The position numbers were made by a program, and so were the translations under genes. This document shows positions 31,996 to 41,182 of a stretch of 41,182 nucleotides of DNA, piece after piece (position 1 is the first letter of the stretch; every line of letters starts with the position of its first letter). Source of the stretch: Acidobacteriota bacterium (GTDB lineage: Bacteria > Acidobacteriota > Terriglobia > Acidiferrales > UBA7541); NCBI GenBank assembly GCA_013286165.1, contig JABDGF010000016.1, positions 1 to 41,182 of the forward strand, given 5' to 3'. The notes below the pieces were generated by a model. The model saw only the letters and a list, made by a program, of their open reading frames with translations. It was not told where the DNA came from and made no database searches.

Positions 31996-34900
31996 GTGCC
32001 CAGCCCGGACTCACTGATTGGCCAATCCGTATCGCACTTCCGCATCGTCGAAAGACTCGGCGGCGGCGGTATGGGCGTCGTTTACAAAGCCGAAGACACA
32101 TCCCTCGGCCGGTTCGTCGCCCTGAAGTTCCTGCCTGACGACGTCGCGAAAGACCCGCAAGCGCTCGAACGTTTCCGCCGCGAAGCGCGCGCCGCCTCCG
32201 CGCTGAACCATCCCAACATTTGCACCATCCATGAGATCGGCGAAGACGGCGGGCGCCTATTCATCGCTATGGAATTCTTGGATGGGATGACGCTCAAGCA
32301 CCGCATCGACGGCCGCCCCATCGACATAGACACCGCAGTGTCCCTGGCGATCGAAATCGCCGACGCTCTCGACGCCGCGCACGCCGAAAATATCGTCCAC
32401 CGCGACATCAAGCCTGCGAATATTTTTGTCACCAAGCGCGGGCGCGCCAAGATTCTGGATTTTGGCCTGGCGAAAGTTGCGCCGGCTGCCAGTTCGTCGA
32501 GCCAGACTTCGGCGGCGAGCACGACGGCGGGAGACGTGGACGAGCGCGACTTGACGAGCCCCGGCTCGACGCTGGGCACCGTGGCGTACATGTCGCCGGA
32601 GCAGGCGCGCGCGAAAGAACTCGACGCGCGCAGCGATTTATTTTCGTTTGGCGCGGTGCTGTATGAAATGACCACCGGTACGCTGCCGTTTCGCGGCGAA
32701 AGCTCGGCCGTGATCTTTGCAGCGATTCTGAACTCCGCGGCAACGCCGCCGGTACGCCTGAACCCATCGGTGCCTGCCGAGCTGGAACGCATCATTAACA
32801 AGGCGCTGGAGAAAGATCGGGATCTCCGCTACCAGCACGCGTCGGAGATGCGTTCCGATTTGCAGCGGCTGAAGCGCGATTCGGATACGGGGCGATCCGC
32901 CGCGGCGAGCTCCGGAACGGTGGCCGTGCCTTCGGCCGTGGCTGGGGCGCAGGATGGGAGTTCTCGAGTCGCATCGCAGGTGTTCGTGCCCGCATCGGGA
33001 TCGGCGACAGCCGTGCAACCGCCGTCCAGCGGCGTAAACGTCGCCGCCGCCACCCCGCCGCCGAAGAAAGCGTGGAAGATCGCGGTTCCGGTTGCCGCAC
33101 TCGTCGCGGCCGCAGCCGTTGGCGCGTATTTCTACACCCATCGTCCGCAAGCGCAAGCGCTCACCGAGAAAGACACGATCGTCCTTGGCGACTTCACCAA
33201 CAACACGGGCGACGCCATTTTCGACGACACGCTGAAGACCGCGCTCAACGTCTCCTTGCGTCAATCGCCCTTCCTCAACGTGCTCTCCGACAGCGAAGTG
33301 GCGAAGAATCTGAAGCTGATGACTCGCCCCGCAGACACGAAACTCACTCCCGAAGTGGCTCGCGAACTTTGCCAGCGCGCGGACAGCAAGGCTTACATTG
33401 CCGGGACGATTGGCAGCCTCGGCAGCGAGTACGTATTGGATCTGAAGGCAGTCAACTGCCGCACCGGAGACACCGTCGCGGAGAATCAGGTGACCGCTGC
33501 GTCCAAAGAGAAAGTGCTCGACAGCCTCGGCGAAGCCGCGACGAAGCTGCGCGCCGAATTGGGCGAATCGCTGGCGACGGTGCAGAAATTGGATGTTCCA
33601 TTGGCTGAGGCCACCACCTCTTCGCTTGAAGCTTTGCAGGCACTCAGCCAAGGTCAAAAAGCGTCCAATCAAAAAGGCCCCGCCGCGGGGCTGCCTTACG
33701 ACCAGCGTGCCATCCAGCTTGATCCGAATTTTGCTGCCGGTTATGCGGCGGTGGGCAGCGATTACGTCACTCTCGGAGAGCCAGCGCGAGCCAGCGAGTA
33801 CTTCGCAAAAGCCTTTGAGTTGCGGAACCATTCGAGCGAGCGCGAAAAGCTCTCCATCGCCGGCCAGTATTATACGAATGTCACCGGCGAATTGGACAAA
33901 GCAGCTCAGACCTACCAGGAATACGCTGAGAATTATCCTCGGTCACGCGTAGGTCATAGCAATCTGGCTCTGGTGTTCGGCCAACAGGGGCAGTACGAAA
34001 AAGCTTTGGCGGCGCTGAACGAAGCGCTGCGCATTGCGCCGGACATTGCCAACTACGGTAACGCGGCAAACTTCAACCTGGCCTTGCAGCGCTTCGATGC
34101 GGCGCGGCAGAGCATCCGCGACGAGCATGCGCGAAACCTGGATGAATTCATCGCCCACAGCGCCCTCTATGCTCTCGCGTTTCTCGGATCGGATTCCGCC
34201 GCAATGGCGGAGGCGCAGAAGTGGTACGCGGGCTCGCCGGATAACGAGCTTTATGGGTTGGCGCTGGCGGCAGACACCGAGGCCTACGCCGGACGTGTGG
34301 CCAAAGCGCGCGAACTGACCAAGCGTGCTGTGGAGTCCTCACTTCGCGTGGACAGCAAAGAAAATGCGGGCATCTGGCACGCGAATGCGGCAATCCAGCA
34401 AGCCGCATACGGCTCGAGCGCGGAAGCAAAGCAGTCAGCGGCAGACGCGCTGAAACTGGCGCCAACCAGTCCGGACGTCCAGAGCGAGGCCGCGCTTGCG
34501 CTCGCCATGGCGGGCGATTCCGCACAAGCTGAATCTCTGGTGCAAAACTTAGCGAAAGCCCATCCAGTTGACACGCAGATTCAGGCGCTCTGGATCGCCC
34601 CGACTCGCGCGCAACTGGCGCTGAACAAAAAGAACGCCTCCGGCGCGTTGACCGCACTGGAAGCAGCCCCCTCGCCGCTCGAGCTCGGACAAATTTCGTT
34701 CGTGAACAATATTTCGTGTTTGTACCCCGCGTATATTCGCGGGCAGGCGTATCTCGCCGCCGGGCAAGGCACAGCGGCCGCCGCGGAATTTCAGAAGATT
34801 CTCGATCACAGCGGTATCGTGTGGAATTGCTGGACCGGCGCGCTGGCACATTTGGGCGTCGCTCGCGCCAACGCTCTCGTCGCAAAAACCTCGCAAGGCG

Positions 34901-35028
34901 CCGATGCCGACGCCGCCCGCACTCGCGCCCTAGCCGCCTACAAAGATTTCCTCGCTCTCTGGAAAGACGCCGACCCCGACGTCCCCATCCTGAAAGAAGC
35001 TAAAGCCGAATACGCCAAGCTGCAATAG
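31996..35028 (+). CDS. Ser/Thr kinase with membrane helix, TolB/FlgO-like domain and TPRs (1010 aa)
   Basis: Kinase domain at about residues 15-290: [11 protein letters not shown] (21-31), Lys44, HRDIKPAN with Asp137, DFG at 155-157 and [11 protein letters not shown] Pro/Ala/Ser-rich linker leads to a membrane helix at about 360-382 ([17 protein letters not shown]). The outer part begins [20 protein letters not shown], the opening of TolB/FlgO-like domains that often precede TPRs, then [13 protein letters not shown], and TPR-like helical repeats from about 555 to the end. Such kinases sense in the periplasm and phosphorylate cytoplasmic proteins, but targets are unknown. The GTG start fits the promoter position and has no Shine-Dalgarno. 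It is the first of three tandem paralogues. Confidence 0.95.
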   Translation: MPSPDSLIGQSVSHFRIVERLGGGGMGVVYKAEDTSLGRFVALKFLPDDVAKDPQALERFRREARAASALNHPNICTIHEIGEDGGRLFIAMEFLDGMTLKHRIDGRPIDIDTAVSLAIEIADALDAAHAENIVHRDIKPANIFVTKRGRAKILDFGLAKVAPAASSSSQTSAASTTAGDVDERDLTSPGSTLGTVAYMSPEQARAKELDARSDLFSFGAVLYEMTTGTLPFRGESSAVIFAAILNSAATPPVRLNPSVPAELERIINKALEKDRDLRYQHASEMRSDLQRLKRDSDTGRSAAASSGTVAVPSAVAGAQDGSSRVASQVFVPASGSATAVQPPSSGVNVAAATPPPKKAWKIAVPVAALVAAAAVGAYFYTHRPQAQALTEKDTIVLGDFTNNTGDAIFDDTLKTALNVSLRQSPFLNVLSDSEVAKNLKLMTRPADTKLTPEVARELCQRADSKAYIAGTIGSLGSEYVLDLKAVNCRTGDTVAENQVTAASKEKVLDSLGEAATKLRAELGESLATVQKLDVPLAEATTSSLEALQALSQGQKASNQKGPAAGLPYDQRAIQLDPNFAAGYAAVGSDYVTLGEPARASEYFAKAFELRNHSSEREKLSIAGQYYTNVTGELDKAAQTYQEYAENYPRSRVGHSNLALVFGQQGQYEKALAALNEALRIAPDIANYGNAANFNLALQRFDAARQSIRDEHARNLDEFIAHSALYALAFLGSDSAAMAEAQKWYAGSPDNELYGLALAADTEAYAGRVAKARELTKRAVESSLRVDSKENAGIWHANAAIQQAAYGSSAEAKQSAADALKLAPTSPDVQSEAALALAMAGDSAQAESLVQNLAKAHPVDTQIQALWIAPTRAQLALNKKNASGALTALEAAPSPLELGQISFVNNISCLYPAYIRGQAYLAAGQGTAAAAEFQKILDHSGIVWNCWTGALAHLGVARANALVAKTSQGADADAARTRALAAYKDFLALWKDADPDVPILKEAKAEYAKLQ

Positions 35029-35045
35029 CTGTGTATTCCACTTCG

Positions 35046-35074
35046 TTGACTTGCCCTCGCGCGGCAACTATTAT
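35046..35074 (+). promoter_or_regulatory. Promoter of second tandem kinase, predicted leaderless
   Basis: TTGACT (35046-35051), 17 bp, TATTAT (35069-35074). The -10 ends 8 nt before ATG at 35083. An alternative TTG start at 35074 lies within the -10 itself and would be untranscribed. Confidence 0.78.
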
Positions 35075-35082
35075 TGCGGCGC

Positions 35083-38000
35083 ATGGCGGAACAGGACCCT
35101 AGCCCCGTTGGCCGCACAATTTCGCATTATCGCGTCGTCGAGAAACTCGGTGGCGGCGGAATGGGCGTCGTTTACAAAGCCGAGGATTTACAGCTCGGCC
35201 GCTTCGTTGCACTGAAATTCCTGCCTTTTGACGTTGCCCACGACCCGCAAGCGCTGGAGCGATTCCGGCGCGAAGCGCGGGCGGCGTCCGCGCTGAATCA
35301 CCCCAACATCTGCACGATTCACGAGATCGGCGAAGACGCGGGACACGCGTTCATCGCCATGGAGTACCTGGAAGGGACGACGCTGAAGCACCGCATCAAC
35401 GGGCGCCCGCTCGACCTGGATCTTCTTCTCGATCTGAGCATTGAAATTGCGGATGCGCTGGACGCGGCGCATTCCAAGGGCATCATCCACCGGGACATCA
35501 AGCCGGCGAATCTTTTCGTCACCACGCGCGGGCACGCGAAGATTCTGGATTTTGGCCTCGCGAAGCAAATCGGCCTGGGCGCGAGCGACGTGACGCTGGT
35601 GAAAGACGAAACGGCTTCTACGGAAGACGGGCCGACGATCAGTGAAGCGGACCTGACGAGTCCCGGGACGACCGTTGGCACGGTGGCGTATATGTCGCCG
35701 GAGCAGGTTCGCGGCAAGTCGCTCGATGCGCGCACGGACCTTTTTAGTTTTGGCATCGTGATGTACGAAGCGGCGACGGGCGTGCTGCCGTTTCGCGGCG
35801 AGACCAGCGGCGTAATCACCGAAGCGATATTGAATCGCACGCCGCCGGCGCTGGCGCGCGTGAATCCGGATTTGCCGCCGAAGTTCGACGACGTAATTGC
35901 GAAGGCGCTGGAGAAGGATCCGAAGCTGCGCTACCAGCACGCCTCTGAAATTCATGCAGATCTGCAACGGCTGAAGCGGGATTCGAGCGCGAGCGGCCGG
36001 CGCGTTCCCACGGAAGACGAAGAGCAGCAGGGAGCTGTGGCGAGCGGAAGCGGCGGAGTGCCGCGCGCGCCGTCAGACTCCGACGCAAAAGGTTCGAGGC
36101 CGGGCTCTGGCAAGCGTCCCTCGACGCGGACGGAAGCGGCAACTTCACCTCCGGACGACGGGTCAACGTTGCGACCGAAACCGCCGGCGGGGAAGCTGAT
36201 CGCCGGTGCGGCGATTCTCGCAGCGGTGTTGGCGGCGGCCGGCTACTACTACTTCCATCAAACGCCGAAGCTCACGGCAAAAGACGTAGTGGTGCTCGGC
36301 GACTTCCTGAATACGACGGGCGACACGGTGTTCGACGGCACGCTGCGGCAGGGCCTGGCGGTGCAGCTGGAGCAGTCGCCGTTTCTTTCCTTGATGGACG
36401 ACGACCAAGTGCAGCAGACGCTGAAGATGATGCAGCAGGCGCCGGACGCGCGGCTGACGTCGGCGCTGGCGCGCGAGGTGTGCCAACGCGCGAACGCGAC
36501 GGCAACGATCGACGGCTCGATCGCTCAAATCGGGAGCGAGTACAACGTCATCGTGAAAGCGATGAACTGCAATTCGGGCGAAACGCTGGCGAGCGCTGAG
36601 GCAAGCGCGTCCGACAAAAGCCACGTGCTGGACGCGCTCAGCAAAGTGGCGACGGAGCTTCGAGGGAAGCTGGGCGAATCGCTCGCCACGGTGAAGAAAT
36701 TCGATACACCGCTGGAACAAGCGTCCACGTCGTCGCTCGAAGCGTTGCAGGCGTATAGCAAAGCCCGGGCAGCGACGGGAGCGGGAAACTTCCCGGTAGC
36801 GATTCCGCTGCTGAAGCGGGCCATCGAACTCGATCCGAATTTCGCGATGGCCTACGCTGGACTGTGCACTTCCTATCTGGATATCGGCGAGCAGGAGCTT
36901 TCGTCGCAAGCAATCTCCAAGGCGTACGAATTGCGGGACCGAGTGAGCGACCGTGAACGCTTCTACATCGAATCGCACTACGAGCAGGCCAATACCGGGA
37001 ATCTCATCAAAGGCCGTGAGATTTTTCAGGATTGGCAGAAGGCGTATCCGCGCGACCAGGTGCCCAATACCGATCTCGGCGTGATCGCTACCGAGCTGGG
37101 CGACTACGACGCCGCGTTTGAATCGGCCACCGCGGCCTTCCGGCTGAATCCCAGCGGCTTGAATTACACGAATCTGATCGGAACTTACATCGCCCTCAAC
37201 CGCCTGGATGAAGCGGCCGCCCTGGCCGCAGACGCTCAGGCGAAGAAACTCGATTCCGGATATCTGCGGATCGCGCTCTATCAAATCGCTTTTCTGCGAA
37301 ACGATCAGAAGGGGATGGCGGAGCACGTCGCATGGGCCAGAGGGAAAGCAGGAGTCGAGGATACGTTGCTCATGGCCGATTCGGACACGTTGGCCTACTT
37401 CGGCCGATACAAACAGGCGGAAGCGTTGACGCAGCAGGCTGCAGAACTGGCCGTGCGAGCGGACGAAAAAGAAACGGCGGCCATCTATTGGGGGCAGGCG
37501 TCGGCTCGAGCAGGGCTGTTCGGTGAAGCGGCCGACGCGAGGAGCAATGGGGCCAGGGCATTAGGGCTCGCGAACGCTCGCGACGCCATTTTTCTATCCG
37601 CGCTGGGCGCCGCATTCGCCGGTGACGCTGCAAAAGCGGAATCGCTGGCGGATACTTTGGCGAAGATGTCCTCGACGGACACTTTATTGAACTCGAACAA
37701 TATTCCTTCGGTTCGCGCTCAGATCGCGCTAATTCGTCACGATCCGCAGAAAGCGATCGACGAACTGAGTGTGACGCAAAAATACGAGCTCGGCCAGGTG
37801 GGAACCGGTTTGGTGAACCCGGCGCTTTATCCGACGTACATTCGCGGGAATGCGTATCTGGCGCTGAAGCAGGGGAAGGAAGCTGCGGCGGAATTCCAGA
37901 AGATCATCGATCATTCCGGCGTGGTGCTGAACAATCCGAACGCCATCATGGCGTATCTGGGATTGGCGCGGGCGTATGCGGTCGAGGGTGACGACGCGAA

Positions 38001-38103
38001 GGCGCGGGTGGCGTATCAGAATCTGTTTGCGAAATGGAAGGACGCGGACCCCGACCTGCCGGTGCTGCTGCAGGCGAAGGCGGAGTACGCGAAGTTGAAG
38101 TGA
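35083..38103 (+). CDS. Ser/Thr kinase with membrane helix, TolB/FlgO-like domain and TPRs (1006 aa)
   Basis: Second of three tandem paralogues. ATG at 35083 is preferred over an in-frame TTG 9 nt upstream. The kinase core has [11 protein letters not shown] (22-32), Lys45, HRDIKPAN with Asp138, DFG at 156-158 and the activation segment [14 protein letters not shown]. An acidic insert ([20 protein letters not shown]) lies between DFG and this segment. A membrane helix is at about 371-392 ([20 protein letters not shown]), then [20 protein letters not shown] (TolB/FlgO-like), with TPR repeats to the end ([20 protein letters not shown] and others). It is closer to the third kinase than to the first, for example through the EADLTSPGT insert and the shared GKRPSTRTE linker. 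Confidence 0.95.
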   Translation: MAEQDPSPVGRTISHYRVVEKLGGGGMGVVYKAEDLQLGRFVALKFLPFDVAHDPQALERFRREARAASALNHPNICTIHEIGEDAGHAFIAMEYLEGTTLKHRINGRPLDLDLLLDLSIEIADALDAAHSKGIIHRDIKPANLFVTTRGHAKILDFGLAKQIGLGASDVTLVKDETASTEDGPTISEADLTSPGTTVGTVAYMSPEQVRGKSLDARTDLFSFGIVMYEAATGVLPFRGETSGVITEAILNRTPPALARVNPDLPPKFDDVIAKALEKDPKLRYQHASEIHADLQRLKRDSSASGRRVPTEDEEQQGAVASGSGGVPRAPSDSDAKGSRPGSGKRPSTRTEAATSPPDDGSTLRPKPPAGKLIAGAAILAAVLAAAGYYYFHQTPKLTAKDVVVLGDFLNTTGDTVFDGTLRQGLAVQLEQSPFLSLMDDDQVQQTLKMMQQAPDARLTSALAREVCQRANATATIDGSIAQIGSEYNVIVKAMNCNSGETLASAEASASDKSHVLDALSKVATELRGKLGESLATVKKFDTPLEQASTSSLEALQAYSKARAATGAGNFPVAIPLLKRAIELDPNFAMAYAGLCTSYLDIGEQELSSQAISKAYELRDRVSDRERFYIESHYEQANTGNLIKGREIFQDWQKAYPRDQVPNTDLGVIATELGDYDAAFESATAAFRLNPSGLNYTNLIGTYIALNRLDEAAALAADAQAKKLDSGYLRIALYQIAFLRNDQKGMAEHVAWARGKAGVEDTLLMADSDTLAYFGRYKQAEALTQQAAELAVRADEKETAAIYWGQASARAGLFGEAADARSNGARALGLANARDAIFLSALGAAFAGDAAKAESLADTLAKMSSTDTLLNSNNIPSVRAQIALIRHDPQKAIDELSVTQKYELGQVGTGLVNPALYPTYIRGNAYLALKQGKEAAAEFQKIIDHSGVVLNNPNAIMAYLGLARAYAVEGDDAKARVAYQNLFAKWKDADPDLPVLLQAKAEYAKLK

Positions 38104-38132
38104 CGTCGTATCGCCTTGGCGATGTGGCGTCA
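38101..38132 (+). terminator. Nested hairpin overlapping the second tandem kinase stop codon
   Basis: TGACG...CGTCA encloses ATCGCC-TT-GGCGAT. The left arm includes the TGA stop. There is no T-run, so termination is plausible but unproven. Confidence 0.4.
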
Positions 38133-38408
38133 TCCTGAGACCTGATGCATCGATCCAAGGCTCTCTCTTCGATCGCGCTCTACACCCTCCACAGACAATC
38201 TCTATGCCAGTGAAAGCGCCGGCGCGTTTGCGCGGTGCTGGAGTGTGAGCGTCCTTCGTTGTGTGAAGTACTCCGCCGGGGCGGCAGGCTACTTTACGGA
38301 GCCGCGAGTACGTAAACACTCGCGTTAGCACTGCGGGGGCGGTGGTTGTGCGCTTTAAGGTGGTGCGGGCGGCGTTGCGCAGCCTTACTGGCGACCCCAC
38401 TCGTTGCG
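38133..38408. other. Intergenic region between second and third tandem kinases
   Basis: No gene is seen here. It holds a perfect 7-bp stem hairpin CGCGAGT-ACGTAAAC-ACTCGCG (38303-38324) and a GC-rich stretch near 38361-38383 that matches one at about 437-460. The spacer is much longer than the gap between the first two kinases, so an insertion or decay may have occurred. Confidence 0.5.
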
Positions 38409-38437
38409 TTGACTTGGATACGTGGGCCACATAGACT
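38409..38437 (+). promoter_or_regulatory. Promoter of third tandem kinase, predicted near-leaderless
   Basis: TTGACT (38409-38414), 17 bp, TAGACT (38432-38437). The -10 ends 10 nt before ATG at 38448; CGTTGACTTG is conserved with the other two. Confidence 0.72.
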
Positions 38438-38447
38438 CTGGCAGCCC

Positions 38448-41182
38448 ATGCCCGAAACGGATTCGCCGATTGGCCGAGTCATCTCCCATTACCGCGTCGT
38501 CGAGAAGCTTGGTGGCGGCGGAATGGGCGTCGTTTACAAGGCCGAAGACACCGACCTTGGCCGATTTGTCGCGCTGAAATTCCTGCCTTTCGATGTGACG
38601 CACGACCAGCAAGCGCTCGAGCGATTCCGGCGCGAAGCGCGCGCTGCGTCGGCGCTGAACCATCCCAACATCTGCACGATCTACGAAATCGGCCAGGCCG
38701 ACGGGCGACCTTTCATCGTGATGGAGTACATGGAAGGCGTCACGCTGAAGCACAAGATCAACGGGCGGCCGCTCGATCTCGAACTTCTGCTCGACATCAG
38801 CATCGAGATCGCCGACGCGCTGCACGCCGCGCACTCCAAGGGCATCGTCCACCGCGACATCAAGCCTGCGAATTTATTTGTTACCGAGTTGGGGCACGCG
38901 AAAATCCTCGACTTCGGCCTCGCGAAACAGATGAGCACCGCGGCCGATACGACGCTAGTGCGCGAAGACACCGCATCCACCGAAGGCGGGCCGACGGTGA
39001 GCGAAGCCGATCTCACCAGCCCCGGTACGGCGGTAGGCACGGTGGCGTATATGTCGCCGGAGCAGATTCGCGGTAAGGCTGTGGATGCGCGAACGGATCT
39101 CTTCAGTTTCGGAATTGTGATGTACGAAGCGGCGACGGGCGTGCTGCCGTTCCGCGGCGAGACCAGCGGCGTGATCACCGACGCGATTCTGAATCGCATG
39201 CCGACGGCGCTGGCGCGGGTGAATCCCGATTTGCCGCCGAAGTTCGACGATGTGATCGCGAAGGCGCTCGAGAAGGATCCCAAGTTGAGATACCAGAGCG
39301 CCGCGGAAATTCGCGCCGACTTGCAGCGACTGAAGCGCGATTCCACCGCGAGCGGCCGGCATATTCCCGCGGGAGACGAAGACGGTCAGCCAGGCGTAGC
39401 CAGTGGAAGCGGCGGCGGGTCGGGCGCGGCGTCAGGTTCGGTGTCGAGCGTCGAGAGGCCGGGATCGGGTAAGCGGCCATCGACGCGCACGGAAGTCGCG
39501 ACTACTCCTCCCGAGGATGGGGCGACGCCGAGGCCAAAACCAGCCGTCGGAAAAATAGTCGCGGGCGCAGCGATTCTCCTGGCGGTGCTGGCGGCGGGCG
39601 GCTACTACTATTTTCACCAAAAGCCGAAACTCACCGAAAAGGACGTTGTGGTGCTTGGCGAGTTTCAGAACCTGACGAGCGACACGGTGTTCGACGGAAC
39701 GCTGCGGCAGGGGCTCGCGGTGCAGCTCGAACAGTCTCCTTTTCTGGCGCTGCTGGGCGACGACAACGTGAGAAAGACGCTGGTGATGATGCAGCAACCT
39801 GGCGACGCGCGGCTCACGGCGTCGCTGGCGCGCGAGGTGTGCGAACGAGCGAACGCGTCCGCCACGATCGAAGGATCGATCGCTCAGGTTGGCACCGAAT
39901 ATACGGTGATCGCGAAAGCGGTGAATTGCCATCCGGGAGATACGCTGGCGAGCGCTCAGGCGACTGCCGCCGACAAAAACCATGTGCTCGACGCGCTCAG
40001 CAAAGTCGCTTCCGATCTTCGTGGAAAGCTCGGCGAATCTCTGGCGACGGTGAAAAAGTACGATACTCCGCTCGATGCCGCATCCACTTCCTCGCTCGAG
40101 GCGCTGCAGGCGTATGGCCGGGGGAAAACCTTGCTCTACGCCAATGACCAGGCGGGCGCCATCGTTCAGTTCAAACGCGCCATTGAGCTTGATCCCAATT
40201 TTGCGATGGCTTACGCATCCATGGGATCGGCGTACCGGACTCTCGGCGAAACGGACGCGGCGGGCAACGCGGCGCGAAAAGCTTACGAACTGCGCGACCG
40301 GGTGAGCGAGCGGGAACGCCTGTACATCGAAGCGCATTACGTCTCCGACGTCGAGGGAGACCTGGAGAAGGCAAGCCAGATTTATGAATCGTGGCAGCAG
40401 ACCTATCCGCGCGACGACGTGCCAACGAATAATCTGGCAGTGATCGATAATGAGTTAGGAGAGTATGCGAAGGCTCTGACCGGCCTACAGGCAGCGTTTC
40501 AATTGAGTCAGGATCCGCTGGCTTACAGCAATCTGGTCAGTGATTATGTCGCCAACGAGAAGATCGATGAGGCTGAGACGTTGATTCAGCAAGCGCAGGC
40601 TAACAAGGTCGATTCACCGGACCTGCGAGCCGAGATTTACGGGGTAGCATTTCTGAGGAACGACGTTGCCGGGATGAAAGCGCAGGTCGCTTGGAGCAAG
40701 GGGAAGCCGGGAGTGGAGGATTTGTTCCTGGCGACGGAGGGGGACACGGCGGCGTACGGTGGGCGGCTGAAAGAAGCGTCGAAACTCACCGAACAGGCAG
40801 CCGCATACGCAGAGCGGGAAGATCAAAAAGAAACCGGCGCTATGTATTACGCCTTAGCCGCTATTCGCGAAGGCATCTTTGGGGACAAGGGTGCAGCGCG
40901 GCGATTCGCGGAGCAGGCGCTGGCGTGGTCGAGTGGCCGCGATGTGCAAGCCCTTTCGGCGACAGGACTGGCATTCGCGGGCGATGCAGCAAGAGCCGAG
41001 CAATTCGCTACGGATCTGAGCAAAAAGCATCCCAACGACACTCTGATCCAGAAGGCGTGGGTGCCGGTGATTCGCGGAGAGATTGCCCTGAGCCGAGGGG
41101 ATTTTGAAAAGGCGTTGACCATTCTGGCTCCCGACCAGACCGACGACCTGGGATCAGTAACGTCAGGTGCGATCACGGAAAC
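38448..41182 (+). CDS. Ser/Thr kinase with TolB/FlgO-like domain and TPRs, 3' end outside window
   Basis: Third tandem paralogue, open through 911 codons to the window end. It begins [20 protein letters not shown] and has [11 protein letters not shown] (21-31), Lys44, HRDIKPAN with Asp137 and DFG at 155-157. A linker with the GKRPSTRTE motif shared with the second kinase leads to a membrane helix at about 368-388 ([19 protein letters not shown]). Then comes [20 protein letters not shown] and TPR-like repeats ([20 protein letters not shown] and more). By comparison with its 1006-residue neighbour, about 90-95 residues are missing beyond the edge. No frameshift is seen in the part present. Start and promoter spacing agree with the other kinases. 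Confidence 0.93.
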   Translation, partial: MPETDSPIGRVISHYRVVEKLGGGGMGVVYKAEDTDLGRFVALKFLPFDVTHDQQALERFRREARAASALNHPNICTIYEIGQADGRPFIVMEYMEGVTLKHKINGRPLDLELLLDISIEIADALHAAHSKGIVHRDIKPANLFVTELGHAKILDFGLAKQMSTAADTTLVREDTASTEGGPTVSEADLTSPGTAVGTVAYMSPEQIRGKAVDARTDLFSFGIVMYEAATGVLPFRGETSGVITDAILNRMPTALARVNPDLPPKFDDVIAKALEKDPKLRYQSAAEIRADLQRLKRDSTASGRHIPAGDEDGQPGVASGSGGGSGAASGSVSSVERPGSGKRPSTRTEVATTPPEDGATPRPKPAVGKIVAGAAILLAVLAAGGYYYFHQKPKLTEKDVVVLGEFQNLTSDTVFDGTLRQGLAVQLEQSPFLALLGDDNVRKTLVMMQQPGDARLTASLAREVCERANASATIEGSIAQVGTEYTVIAKAVNCHPGDTLASAQATAADKNHVLDALSKVASDLRGKLGESLATVKKYDTPLDAASTSSLEALQAYGRGKTLLYANDQAGAIVQFKRAIELDPNFAMAYASMGSAYRTLGETDAAGNAARKAYELRDRVSERERLYIEAHYVSDVEGDLEKASQIYESWQQTYPRDDVPTNNLAVIDNELGEYAKALTGLQAAFQLSQDPLAYSNLVSDYVANEKIDEAETLIQQAQANKVDSPDLRAEIYGVAFLRNDVAGMKAQVAWSKGKPGVEDLFLATEGDTAAYGGRLKEASKLTEQAAAYAEREDQKETGAMYYALAAIREGIFGDKGAARRFAEQALAWSSGRDVQALSATGLAFAGDAARAEQFATDLSKKHPNDTLIQKAWVPVIRGEIALSRGDFEKALTILAPDQTDDLGSVTSGAITE

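Noticed and set aside
1-41182. CRISPR arrays, tRNA or rRNA genes, phage genes
   Set aside because: No regularly spaced repeats, no cloverleaf-like sequence and no structural or integrase genes were recognised by reading. A tRNA or covariance-model search was not possible here.

Overview
The window is GC-rich bacterial DNA that looks like an acidobacterium (Acidobacteriota, class Terriglobia or a relative). No rRNA or other taxonomic marker is present, so this rests on gene content: five duplicated orphan permeases of the acidobacterial ADOP type with a PadR regulator, four large membrane-anchored Ser/Thr kinases, a CspA-type cold-shock protein, and many short palindromic intergenic repeats. 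I see no tRNA, rRNA, CRISPR array, transposase or phage gene.

Region 1 (1-12061) is an ADOP permease array. A partial copy reads left from 289, and four complete copies read right (778, 3377, 6399, 9416). A PadR-family regulator (6032-6385) sits 13 bp before the third complete copy. The copies at 778 and 3377 are same-length tandem paralogues without the N-terminal prefix domain; those at 6399 and 9416 carry it. No ABC ATPase is encoded anywhere in the window. Related palindromic repeats occur after three of the permeases, and a 33-bp perfect inverted repeat follows the last.

Region 2 (12343-24556) is a mixed accessory region. It holds a VOC-fold protein, a secreted beta-propeller candidate, a zinc-ribbon protein, a decayed second copy of the VOC gene 3' end, several small membrane or exported proteins, a Ser/Thr kinase with a beta-propeller sensor region, a secreted protein with a possible permuted papain-like His/Cys arrangement, the cold-shock gene and a small basic protein.

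Region 3 (24644-31919) contains an M28 aminopeptidase, a secreted protein with a BamE-like C-terminus, two tandem cysteine-motif proteins that resemble a split desulforedoxin knuckle, a GT-C type membrane glycosyltransferase and an extended SDR reductase.

Region 4 (31996-41182) is a tandem array of three approximately 1000-residue Ser/Thr kinases, each with a kinase domain, one membrane helix, a TolB/FlgO-like domain and TPRs. The last is cut by the window end.

The most striking signal is regulatory. All four kinase genes have a sigma70-like promoter with exactly 17 bp between boxes (TTGACT or TTGACA, then a -10 hexamer), and the -10 ends only 8-10 nt before the start codon with no Shine-Dalgarno sequence. 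This predicts leaderless or nearly leaderless mRNAs shared by the kinase family, whereas most neighbouring genes have clear Shine-Dalgarno sites.
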